This document shows positions 10,736 through 21,537 of a stretch of DNA of 64,000 bases, piece after piece. The translations under genes were made by a program, and so were the position numbers. Under the pieces are notes generated by a model. That model was not told the DNA's origin. It saw only the letters and a list, made by a program, of their open reading frames with translations, and made no database searches. The stretch covers positions 39,727,666 to 39,791,665 of the forward strand of contig CM033392.1 of the NCBI GenBank assembly GCA_019426215.1, read 5' to 3'. Within the stretch, counting starts at the first letter, position 1. Each line of letters begins with the position of its first letter. This DNA is from Buddleja alternifolia. Lineage: Eukaryota > Streptophyta > Magnoliopsida > Lamiales > Scrophulariaceae.

Positions 10736-13700
10736 ATGGATGAGATGGTTTTAGGTATTTTTTATCATCATCATATCGATTTATGCGAAAAATTTGCGAA
10801 AGTTTGTGATATCTTTGCAATTTTGTGATATTTTTGCAATTTTGTGATATATATCATATTTATACACCATAGTCGATGATGTTTCATTGTTATACACAAT
10901 CGTCAGTTCCGCGTTTATGGACATAAGTTTGATATACATCATCATATACATTAATATACAGTTTGTGTAATGATGTTATACATTATGATTTTATTAAGAA
11001 CTTATATTTATTGTATACATTTCAAGCAATAAGATAAATACATTATACAGCATCTTGTATGATATTATACACTATATTATACACCACTATACAGTACATA
11101 TAGTGATGTTATACAGTATCTTATTAAGTCAGCGTATGTTTATGATAGACTAAATAATCAAACATCATCACAGTTTTTGATGTTTGATTATTATTAACAT
11201 GATCAGTAGTGTATAGCAATAATGATGTTGAGAATCAATGTGGCGGATCTTCTTCGTCGTCTAATTCTATATCATCTCCGGGCGGTTCAAAATATTGGGA
11301 ACCAGTGTGTGCTACTGAGTTTAAACCATGCATTGGTAAGTCATTTGAAAGCTTGAAGTTTGCATTTGAGTTTTACAAAAGCTATGCTCGGTTATGTGGT
11401 TTTGATGTACGCAAGTGTTCCCAAAAAACTCATCGCAAGTTTTCCCAAAAAACTCATAAGGATGGTACGGTCATATCTAAACATTATGTATGTAGTCGTT
11501 CCGGTGTTTACAAAAACTGTGATGATGTTGGTAGGAAGAAGAAGTGTATGATTGGTCGATGTGATTGTAACGCTAAGATTGTAGTGAGGTTTAGTGCTTC
11601 ACAGGGATATGTTATAAAGAAATTTGTTGAGCGGCACAATCACGAGTTGGCGACCGACGAGGGGAAACAGTTTCTGAAAGTTAATCGAAATATTGATCCG
11701 TCCCAGATTATGTTTTGCTTAAACGCATCAAAGGTGAATGTTGGCACCGTTAAATCACATTCATTCCTGAAGGAGATTGCAGCTGGGTTTAATAATGTTG
11801 GGTCGACTTCTACAGATTTCAAAAACGTAAAAAGGGATGTGAAGCAATACGTCGGTGAGAACGATGGGGAGATGATTGTTAGGAAATTTATGAATTTGAA
11901 AAAAGCGTGTGAAGGATTTTTTTATTATTATGCCACAGATGATGACGGTTGTATGAGTAAGTTGTTTTGGGCTGATCCGGTTGCAATAAGGAATTTTGAA
12001 CTGTTTGGTGATGTTTGCTCTGTCGATGCAACATTTCGATCCAATAAGTAAGCACTCTTGTTTGAATGCATAATACATATTTTTTTAATAGGTAATGAAT
12101 ATATGTTGTATAACACATTATCAGTTACTGTATAGTATTCATTCAATGAATGTATAATGAATCATTACTTAATGTATAGTGCCTGATTACCCTGTTAATA
12201 AATGTATAATGATTCATTAATTGACTGTGTAATTGCCTTTCAGGTATCAAATGAAATTTGTTCCTTTTTCTGGTTTAGATAACCACAAGAGAATAGTCAC
12301 ATTTGGTGCTTCTCTAATCGCAAAAGAAGACATTGAGTCGTACACGTGGGTTTTTGAAGCTTTTACACGTGCAATGGGACGGGAACCAATCTATATTGTA
12401 TCTGATCAATGTCCTGCTATGAAACAGGCTATTCCTAGTGTTTTTAAAAAGGCTAGGCATCGGCTTTGCGCGTGGCATATCATGAAGAAGTTCCCAACCA
12501 AGGTTTGTGTCTTTACTGCTTTTTTGAATCCATATTTTATTAATGTGTTACAATAGCATTTGACATACTGTAGTATGATATTGTATTTAGTGTACAGTGC
12601 ATTTTAATAAGGTTTAAATTTATAATGTATAATGTGTTTGTACTAGATTGTATAATGATACTTTCAAATAGTGTATAGTACAATATATTATGCTGTATAA
12701 TATATTTTGCATTTGATTGTTTTTTCTCCAGATTTCACCACATACAGGTAAATATGCTGAAGTAGTCAGAAAGGTGAATAATTTGTGTATAATGACGACA
12801 TCACGCCACGTGAGTTTGAAGATGGTTGGAATGATCTTATTTCAAAGTATGGGCTAAGCCATATTGAATGACTTTCTGAAATTTACGACAACAGACATTC
12901 GTGGGTATCCGCATTTTATCGAGATGTTTCGATGGGTGGGTTATTGAGGACTACATCGATTTCAGAGTCGGTTAATTCATTCTTTAATCAATTCTATGTA
13001 AAGGGTGACACAATCATTGAGTTCTATAGTAGATTTGAAAGTGCTATGGACAGGCAAAGGCATACGAATGCAAGATTAAATCACGAATCTTTGGTCTCTA
13101 AACCATCAACCGAAACCCCTCTGCCGATAGAGGAGGATGCTTCAGAGGTATATACACGGGCTGTTTTCTATGATGTACAAGTGTAGATCAAAAAGTCTGT
13201 ATATCAAGTGATATTGCAAAGTCTAAATGTTGTTGATGGTGTGAAATCATTTGTCGTATTTGACTCCGACAACGAATCAAAGTTATATGAGGTATATCAT
13301 TTTTTATAGTGTATGTTGTATATTATTAAACAGTTAATGTATGTTACAGTTTGTTCATTGTATTTATGTTATAGGTGAAACATTTTGCATCGAACAATCA
13401 GGTTGATTGTTCTTGCCGATTGTTTATGAGGCGGGGTATTTTGTGCAGACACATTTTCTTTGCATTCAACCAAAGCCGAATACTCAAATTGCCCGCTGAG
13501 TATGTTCTGAATAGATGGAGAAAAAATGCAGAAATTATGGCTTCCGATATAATTAATAACCAAGTCAGACATTATCGCGCGATGATTGAGAAGAACACAA
13601 ATGATGTGAGTCAAATTTGGATTGACTTTCAATCATGTTTAAATCTTGCAGGTTTTAACAAAGAAAAACTCGACTACATAAAAAATCAATTGGTGGATAT

Positions 13701-13956
13701 GAAGTCTCATTTGAGTGTCGGTGCGGACGATAACAATAAGAATAACAAGAATGTTGTTATCGAGACACTAGTGGGACCCCAAATTGAGAACGAGCTCGGG
13801 ATCAGAAATCCTCAAATGAGCCGATCTAAAGGGTGCGGTAAAAGAATTAAGAGCAGTGCCGAGATATCAAAGCATGTTCCTAAGAGGAGAAAATGCGCTG
13901 CATGCGGAAAAGTTGATGGGCATAATGCAAGAACATGTCCATCAAAAGAAAAATAG
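10736..13956 (+). pseudogene. FAR1-type MULE transposase (broken)
   Basis: A multi-exon gene. The long exon from about 11207 to 12048 carries a FAR1 DNA-binding zinc domain: YVCSR, GRCDC and HNHE motifs within the first 150 residues. It ends just after the first catalytic Asp (VDATF). The next exon (12244-12502) has IYIVSDQC with the second Asp and CAWHIMKKF. The exon from 12734 carries ISESVNSFF with the third acidic residue. The last exon (13375-13956) has a SWIM finger (CSCRLFMRRGILCRH) and a C-terminal CX2CX5HX4C knuckle. TGA at 12869-12871 stands where a Trp is usual, and TAG at 13184-13186 is a second stop. The long frame has no in-frame ATG, so a tiny first exon at 10736 (MDEMVL, donor GGTATTT, acceptor before 11207) is inferred. 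FAR1/FHY3 regulators share this architecture, but the MULE context favours transposase. Confidence 0.8.
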
Positions 13957-14689
13957 AAGTGTTTTCTTTTTTTACAATTAGTATTGTACAATGAAGTAGT
14001 ATTCAATGTATAACATATCATTATACACTGTATAATGATGTGTTAATCAATGTATAATGATTCAAAGTATCTCTGTGTATACTGAAACATTATTAAAAGT
14101 GAATGAAGTGTATGTTGAAAAATGTCATAATGTATGTTGTATACACTACTACAAAAAGATCCTATTACAGCGTCCCAATTACAACGGTTTTTCAAAAAAC
14201 CGCTGAACGGAGGGGGCTATTACAGTGGTTCGTGAAAGAACCGCTGTAATAGGTAATACGCGGCACCTATTACAGCGGTTCTTTCATGAACCGCTGTAAT
14301 AGGTGCCAGGTCTATTACAGCGGTTCACTACTGAACCGCTGTAAAAGGCAGCTAAAAAAAAAAAAAAATTTAAACCTATTACAGGGGTTTTTAAAAAAAC
14401 CGCTGTAATAGGCCATGTACGAAAAAATTTGAAATATTTTTATCTTCCCGCTTCTCTCTCCCACTCTCAAAATTTAAAACCCATTTCAGCTTCTCTCTCT
14501 CTCTCTATTCTCGGTCTCTCTCTCTCTCTCTCGATCCCCCCCTCCCCAAAAAAGCTCGACATCACCACCACTTACCAGCGCCACCGCCACCACCACTTAC
14601 CGCCGCCGCCGCCGCCGCCACGACGGTAGTAAGCTTCTTCTCTTTCTCTCTTCTTCCCTCTATATATATATATATCTATATTTGTATAT

Positions 14690-15050
14690 GTGTATATGTG
14701 TGGGTGTATGTATATTTGTGTATGTGTGGGTGTATTTATTTTGTGTATATGTGTATATTTGTGTATGTCCAGGTGTATGTATATTTGTGTATATGTGGAT
14801 GGGTTTGTGTATATTGCGTATATGTTGATGGGTGTATGTATATTTGTGTATATGTGGATGGGTGTATGTATATTTGGGTATATGTTCATGGGTGTATGTA
14901 TATTTGGGTATATGTTCATGGGTGTATGTATATTTGTGTATGTGTGGATGGGTGTATGTATATTTGTGTATGTGTGGATGGGTGTATGTATATTTGTGTA
15001 TGTGTGGATGGGTGTATGTATATTTGTGTATGTATATTTGTGTATTTACG
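14690..15050. repeat. 30-bp minisatellite inside the CACTA element
   Basis: About a dozen tandem units of GTGTATGTATATTTGTGTAT plus about ten more bases (GTGTGGATGG and variants). The unit length is a multiple of three and few stops occur, so several frames on both strands stay open through it. None of those open frames is likely to be a gene. Confidence 0.9.
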
Positions 15051-15084
15051 AAAATATTTCTCGGTTGAAATTTTGCGGTATTGA

Positions 15085-15350
15085 AATGACTTGAAATTCG
15101 TATAGTCATAGCGAAACGGTATTCTAAACAAAACGCATGGTAATGCGATCTCGGAATTTTAGCCATTTGAGATCGTTTAAGGCCTCAAATTTGCGTTTTA
15201 TTACGAAAATAGGGTATTTTTATAATAAAACGCACATTTGAGGCCTTAAACGAACTCAAATGGCTAAAATCACGAGAGCGCAAGGCTTAGCCTTGCGTTT
15301 TGTTCGGAATGCCGTTTCCTTATGACCGTGCGAATTTCGTATCATTCCGA
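15085..15350. repeat. Long imperfect hairpin inside the CACTA element
   Basis: Arms of about 110-120 bases pair around a centre near 15215. Mirrored blocks include TTTTAGCCATTTGAG, GTTTAAGGCCTCAAAT, GCGTTTTATTA, AACAAAACGCA and GAAACGG-ATTC. This is a second, internal inverted repeat, independent of the terminal inverted repeats. It may be a small foldback element inserted in, or carried by, the CACTA element. Confidence 0.75.
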
Positions 15351-18300
15351 CACGGTCAAAATTTTTTTAAAAGTTTTTCTGGGACCTATTACAGCGGTTT
15401 TGGACAAAACCGCTGTAATAGGCCCCGGAAAAATAATTTTTTTTTTAAATAGCGGTTATTTGTATAACTGCTGTAATAGGGTATACCTATTACAGCGGTT
15501 ATAAAAATAACCGCTGTAATAGGTGCCTATTACAGCGGTTTTTAACCGCTGTAATTGGCCTGAACCAATTACAGCGGTACCTATTACAGCGGTTAAAACC
15601 GCTGTAATTGGCCAAAAAAAAACCGCTGTAATAGGTCATTTCTGTAGTAGTGATATTTTTTTGTGTTTTTTTAATTATACAGTTTAATTATATACTTTAA
15701 TTGAGTTTTCTTATTATGTACAGTGAATATATTTGGGTTGTTAGACTGTATATAATATTAACACTTAAACTCAATGACCAGAACAATATAAACAGGATAT
15801 GAGCAATGAACAAACTTTTAATATATTTAAACTGTTCAACTAAAACTAATAACGTGATGTACAAACATTAATAACTTGTACAAAAATTAATAGCATGTAC
15901 ATCTAACAAAAAATGTTGTAAACGTATCACGTTGTTTATATCTAGCGCTTCTTCCCCTTTTTCATTTGGGCTTGTTCACGTTCCAAATCCCTTGATCGTT
16001 TGATAATGTCGTCCTTGAGTGTGTTCAAATCACAAGTAAGGATTTTTTCCAGATAAAGTGCTCTCAATCTAGTGAGTTTTTCAACTTGTGCTTTCTGCAT
16101 TATATAAATATTAAAGTTAGATAGACAGAAAAATAAAGATTTTCAGAAACTTTCATTTCGTAGAATAAAAAAGTTTAAATCATTACGTTTTCTACACCCA
16201 ATTCTGGATCCCAATTCTTTAATCCCCCACCGAAGTAAGTTTCCATGTGACGCATTACAAAAACACCACAGTCCGAGCTGTTTCTGTGTGTACGCCATGG
16301 CATTGGAAGCCTTTCCATTTCTACCGTTGACAACGCTTGTGCAGCTGGATGGTTCATATCATTCAGGAACTTGGTAAACATGGCCCTCTGTTTTGAAACA
16401 AACAAACAAAAAAACCATAAGGCAGTGTATAAATATATTAATATCATTATACAGTATATTATTGACTCAATATAGTTATCAAATTTTTTAAAAAAATTAG
16501 TTAGCGAGCATAACATTATATCGTATGTATTAACAAAAATTAAAGAAGTATATTTTACCGTGTCGGACACGTGGAAAAAAAATCTAAGCGGTGATGTTGG
16601 TGCTCTTGTTGACTCGCCATTGTTCAACAGGTATGACCAGACGTCGATGATTCCAGATAAAAGCTCGGTCCGTTGAGACAATGTCTTTACATCCCAAATA
16701 TAGCCAATTACATCCCCACTTGTGAAAACAACAGTTCTGGAAAACCATCATACATTGTAATAAGTTATTGTTCATTATACAGTATGTATAATGGTGTAAT
16801 ATACAACAATCAATATTACCATTATACAGAGTACATTAAGTTACTATATAGTGTATATTTAAAATTCAAAGGAATACAAATAGAACAATTGTATTATACA
16901 TATACTCACATGTCGTCCTCAGTAACGTGATTCACCCAATCCCACAGCCTTTTTGCATTTGCGCTCTGTTTTGAGATTATATTCACAACCCGTTGATCAT
17001 ATGGAGAACACATGTCTGGAGCTGGTTTGAATTGTCTCTTTGTTTCTCCAATGATCTCAACAGTCGGGGCAATGGTAACGTCTGGATAAGGGAATCGTTC
17101 TGTGACAATGGAGTCATCATTCTTTGTGTCACATCTGGAGGCACTTGCTCATAGATGTGGGAGGTGTCACCAGTGTATTGTCTAGCAATTGACAACACAG
17201 CCCCCTCTGGATCCTCATGACGCGGTTTCTCCGGTGTTTGTGTCAACAAGTTGAAGGTTGGCTGTGAATGTATTGGTGGACTTATTCTTTTAACCGGTGT
17301 CGATTGTTCGGGTTGGAGAGGCGGATCAGCTTGGGCGGCTGCATGTTGTTCAGGTGAGAAAGGGGCCTCTGGTTGATATGTACTTGTCTCTGGTTTTGTT
17401 CTATACAGTTTTTCAACATGATCTAACACCTTTTTTTCAATTACCTTCAACTGTGGATTCGATGGAAGAATGGAGTCACATGATTTGATGTGTCCAGTGT
17501 ACTTAATAAGTTTATCCACCAGGTCCAATGCAACCCTTTCCAAATTGAAAAGCATCCCCTGCGTATACAGTAGTTTACAAACCATTATATACTACATTTA
17601 AGTACAATTATATAGTAACATGTAAACCATTATTCAGTAAATTATAAAACATTATACACTAGATAATATACCATTATACAGTGCTAGTTCATATAACACT
17701 ATAACACATTATAGGGTATGAGTTATACACTGTAAAATATACACATTATACACATGATACACATTATAACACATTAAAGTGTATGAGTTATACACTGTAA
17801 AATATAGTGTTAGTTCATTATACACATTATACACCAAATCAACAAAAACACATTATACACATTACACACATTATAGTCTATGAGTTATACACTGTAAAAT
17901 ATAGTGTTAGTTCATATAGCACATTATAACACATTATAGTGTATGAGTTACCTTCCTTCATCATTGCTCGCACAACATAAGTCCAATGCAGCAGAGAACG
18001 ACCGCATGAATCGGAAAGGGGAAGGCTTTGGGCAAAGATGAAGAGAATCCTTCGAATAGTTACTTCCCCCCTTCCGGCCGATTCCTCAAGGATCTCGCCT
18101 AGCGGGAAGGAAAGGATTTAAGCCCAAATCAAATAGAAAATTGATCATCCGACAGCTAAGCTAAAAACTAAAGAACTGAACTATCTTCATGCTCCTCTCT
18201 TTTTGAACTCTCTGCTGATGAAAGAAAAGGAAGAAGAATAACTTCACTCTCCTAAATCGAACTCTTAGGAATACCTGGCCTTTTCAAGTGGATGGTCGTC

Positions 18301-18834
18301 CTCTCGTCAGGGAATGGCAATTGAAGAGTCGGAAAGAGCCTCTCGTGCTTCTTTTCCTGTTTTCATAGTACTCTATCCTTGATCAACGGCCATATTTTTA
18401 GCACACTGGACTTTAGCGCTAGCGGTCTAAACGCATATGCTTAGGAAGTGTTACCAGTCTGGACAAGCTTCTTGCTTTATTTCTTTCTTCCGCGGATTTT
18501 CTTTCTTTTCAATTCGATTTTTTTATCTAAATTCCCGACGCCTTCCCTTTTTATAACATACCCAGGCGCCCTCTCCTGTCTGAACCCTTGACCGATTCGA
18601 AAAAGGCCTAACCGCTCTTGCAGGCAGGGCGAATTCTTTTTCTTTCGAGACGGGAAGAGAACAGGATATAGAAACTTTTCATCAATAATTCCGCCAGCTT
18701 TTCTTCCTGATTAGCTATTCTTCCTTGCTCTAAGCTTTGTACGCTCATGAGTAGCACTAAGGGAATGGTCCCAGATCCGGATACACTACTCCACGAACGC
18801 GCCACCTAGGAGCCCTACTCATATTCCATTGGAA

Positions 18835-18990
18835 ACTATGTAAAACAAAGGTTGTTGAAGCCCTTCCACGATTGGTTGTTCGAGGTTTTACGTCGGATAC
18901 CAATGGATGGAACGTTCAATCAAACACGACCGCTGGATTACCTAGTTGGGGCAGAACATTGCTACTCCTTTGACTTGAAGTCGGCCACTT
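18835..18990 (+). pseudogene. Mitovirus-like RNA polymerase relic in the mitochondrial block
   Basis: About 50 codons resemble the mitovirus RdRp region around motif A: KPFHDWLF, then IPMDGTFNQ, then CYSFDLKSAT. In mitoviruses the last block continues Asp-Arg-Trp-Pro-Leu; here it diverges after SAT. Plant mitochondrial genomes often contain such fragments of fungal or plant mitoviruses, so it probably came along with the mitochondrial DNA. It is a short non-functional remnant. It lacks a clear start and the downstream catalytic motifs. Confidence 0.65.
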
Positions 18991-19892
18991 TCAGAGGGAT
19001 TACCTGTCAGGCTTGGCTCCAGTCTCTACGGGCTCAGCAGCAGCTTCTTGGGCCACCAGCTTGAGAAGCAAGCATTTTTCCCATACCAGAGGGGTTCAGA
19101 TAAGACGGCTATGTTATTGAGGGTCACCCGTGAAACGGTGTTAAATTAGGACGTGACGGCCGTATCTCATCGTACGGAGAGGCCCCTGAAGCTTAAAAGA
19201 AGATGGCCATAGTTGTGAGATCCTAGCCAGAGAAGAGCAAGAGAAGCTATTTTCAAGGAAGTTATGGACTGGAATCAGAGATTGCATGCTTGAGCGCATC
19301 CCCTTTCTATTCGTAAGGTTATTTTCTTTATATTAGCTTATATAAAGGAAAGTTTCTATGTTGGCTCCGTGGTCCTAAGTGCTCGTCTTTTGGTCCAACT
19401 TCTGATTCACCCACAAACAGCCAAACAAAGGCATCCTAGCCTGATAAACCGCAACTAGCTGGGTCAGCCTTACGCTCTCGCTCGCCGCTACTAACGGGGT
19501 CTCGGTTGATTTCCCTTCCTTTAGCTGGTAGAACACAAGAGTAGATCCTAGCAGGCCGGCACCCTCTATGTTGTCTGGTTGATAGTTCAGCTCGTCATAA
19601 GAAAGCGACCCAAGAATTCTCACTTCGAGAGATTCTATGGCCGGCCCGCCCCTGACCTGCTGGGTTGGGTCGACTCCCCGGTTTAGGCCTGGTAATTGGT
19701 AGTACGGAGAACTCTTTCTTTAGGATCCATTTACCCTGATCTTTCAATCAAGACAGATCTCAATCTCCCCTCGAAAGCTAGAGCATTTGGGCATCAGAAT
19801 CAGACTTCTCATCCTTATGGTGCAGTGCTTTTTCTTTATCTTTCCTCTATGGAAAGAGGGGATCTCTTTTTTTTCAGCTGGTAAGCGAAGAA

Positions 19893-19950
19893 CGGTCAGA
19901 GCACCGCCCTGTCAAGGCGGAAGCTGCGGGTTCGAGCCACGTAGGCCCTG
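19893..19950 (+). pseudogene. trnD: Partial trnD-GUC (mitochondrial/plastid type)
   Basis: It contains the D-arm end GGTCAGAGC, a perfect anticodon stem-loop CCGCC-CTGTCAA-GGCGG with GTC anticodon, and the T-arm GCGGGTTCGAGCC, all as in organellar tRNA-Asp. The 5' acceptor strand is replaced by unrelated sequence (GTAAGCGAAGAAC) and the 3' acceptor strand is altered, so no acceptor stem forms. It is a remnant, probably of mitochondrial origin like its surroundings. Confidence 0.7.
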
Positions 19951-20595
19951 TAATTGGGACATAGGTAAGGGACCTTAGTCTGTGCATTCATGTGCAGCCT
20001 TTCGCTTACTCTTCCTTCGATTCGGGGGAATGGACGGATACAGAGAGACAGAATCTCTTTACCTCTCTTCTTCTATTAGTAGAGTGGATTCCTATTAGTG
20101 ACAGATGGATAGACCACACCTTTGACGGCTGGCCCAGTAATCTTCTCCATCAGGGTAGCCGCAGTGAGATAGAGTGGTGAAGCTAGGTTAGCTTGAACCC
20201 TTTCTCCGCTTCAAAAGAAAGGAGACACAGCGGTCTGATTCCGAACTCCGACAACTTCTTCCCCCCTTTCTACTTTTCCTCTCTCCTTTTGTGCTTCCAC
20301 CCGTGCTTTTCATTCTGTTTTATAGAGACCCGAGGAGGAAAAGAGTCTTCCTTCCAAGCCTAGTAAAGTAGTCCCACTGGTCGTCAAAGCGTAGGTCAGC
20401 CTAACGTAACCATTAAGCCGTCTTCGCGGCCTTTTTCGCACGCGAACCTGCTGCTCGCTCGTGACTTGTGCTAATGCGACTCGGGTACTATCTCTTTCAA
20501 AAATATGTAGTAGTAAGCCATAGCCTCTTGGATACAGAGGCGAAGACAAAGTTCGAGAAGAATCAGGTTCATCGAAGGAGCATGAGGCAGGAGCT

Positions 20596-21126
20596 TTGGT
20601 AGTGATACTGCTATTAAAGAAGGAGATCTTGTCAAGCGCACTGGATCTATTGTGGATGTTCCTGCGGGAAAGGCTATGCTAGGGCGTGTGGTCGACGCCT
20701 TGGGAGTACCTATTGATGGAAGAGGGGCTCTAAGCGCTCACGAGCGAAGACGTGTCGAAGTGAAAGCCCCTGGAATTATTGAACGTAAATCTGTGCACGA
20801 GCCTATGCAAACAGGGTTAAAAGCGGTAGATAGCCTGGTTCCTATAGGTCGTGGTCAACGAAAACTTATAATCGGGGACCGACAAACTGGAAAAACTGCT
20901 ATTGCTATCGATACCATATTAAACCAAAAGCAATTGAACTCAAAAGCCACCTCTGAGAGTGAGACATTGTATTGTGTCTATGTAGCGATTGGACAGAAAC
21001 GCTCAACTGTGGCACAATTAGTTCAAATTCTTTCAGAAGCGAATGCTTTAGAATATTCCATTCTTGTAGCAGCCACCGCTTCGGATCCTGCTCCTCTGCA
21101 ATTTTTGGCCCCATATTCTGGGTGTG
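20596..21126 (+). pseudogene. atpA: Mitochondrial atpA fragment (ATP synthase F1 alpha subunit)
   Basis: An uninterrupted frame of about 175 residues corresponds to the central part of mitochondrial ATP synthase alpha: [11 protein letters not shown], then the Walker A loop GDRQTGKTA, then [14 protein letters not shown], then [19 protein letters not shown]. It starts mid-protein and leaves homology right after PYSGC, where Met-Gly-Glu-Tyr normally follows, so both ends are truncated. The family protein is about 510 residues. The clean coding frame suggests a young transfer or a mitochondrial pseudocopy transferred as such. It is not expected to be expressed from the nucleus. Confidence 0.93.
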
Positions 21127-21339
21127 CCTTGTCAACAACGCTTCGAACAACTAAATACTAACACACTGTTCACTTCTGTACTTCTCCACCGTCAAAACAC
21201 AATGACTTCTGCAATTCATACAGGCATGCATGAAACACGAGCGAAAAACGATGAATTTGCCTTAAAACCGCTCGTACCTCCCCTGGGGGAGCCGCTCGCT
21301 ACCCCATCTTCCACGAAAAGAGAGTATGATGGACTTTTA

Positions 21340-21537
21340 GGAGTGAATCACTCGCAGATCACTGCTAGCAAGCAGTATGTCGTCAACATATAGGACTAGA
21401 AAGAGAACCTTGCAGCCAATGGCTTCTTTCCCTGCAGGCAATGAGTTTCTTTTGAATATCGTCCAGAATGAGGTGAGGATCCACCTGTTATCTCCTTCTA
21501 CGACATGCTGTTGTCGTCGCCATATTCCATATGTCAC
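21340..21537 (-). pseudogene. Short copia reverse transcriptase fragment
   Basis: The antisense frame reads LYVDDILLASSD, the catalytic YVDD motif of Ty1/copia reverse transcriptase, preceded by unrelated residues. Copia fragments occur in plant mitochondrial genomes, so this may have been part of the mitochondrial donor. Only about 25 residues are recognisable. Confidence 0.6.

Larger units (their letters stand above)
14144..15652. mobile_element. Non-autonomous CACTA element, 1.5 kb
   Basis: The ends are CACTACTACAAAAA and, inverted, CACTACTACAGAAA, with 3-bp target duplications ATA (14141-14143 and 15653-15655). These are diagnostic for En/Spm (CACTA) elements. Subterminal regions are packed with direct and inverted copies of CCTATTACAGCGGTT, the usual transposase-binding arrangement. 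The interior has a CT-rich and CCG-repeat leader-like stretch (14450-14640), a 30-bp minisatellite and a long hairpin. It has no transposase gene. It is inserted between the MULE transposase and Ulp1 genes. A second element with the same ends lies at 42475-45463. Confidence 0.93.

Noticed and set aside
11761..12146. Minus-strand frames of 70-105 codons across the MULE transposase
   Set aside because: They are complementary to the FAR1-type coding exon and carry no domain.
13375..13956. Possibility that the FAR1-like gene is a domesticated FHY3/FAR1 regulator
   Set aside because: It lies within element ends with a target duplication, next to an Ulp1 gene, and has nonsense codons, so transposase ancestry in a MULE is the better explanation.
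14690..15050. Regular 30-bp repeats resembling a CRISPR array
   Set aside because: Units are contiguous with no unique spacers, and the context is a plant transposon.
14660..15166. Overlapping open frames of up to 168 codons on both strands, rich in Tyr/His/Thr or Tyr/Cys/Val
   Set aside because: They are translations of the 30-bp minisatellite in the CACTA element. Unit length divisible by three keeps many frames open. No gene signal.
18608..20549. Small frames of 60-82 codons within the mitochondrial block
   Set aside because: I could not match them to mitochondrial genes. They are typical random frames in mitochondrial spacer DNA and are left unannotated except where motifs are clear.
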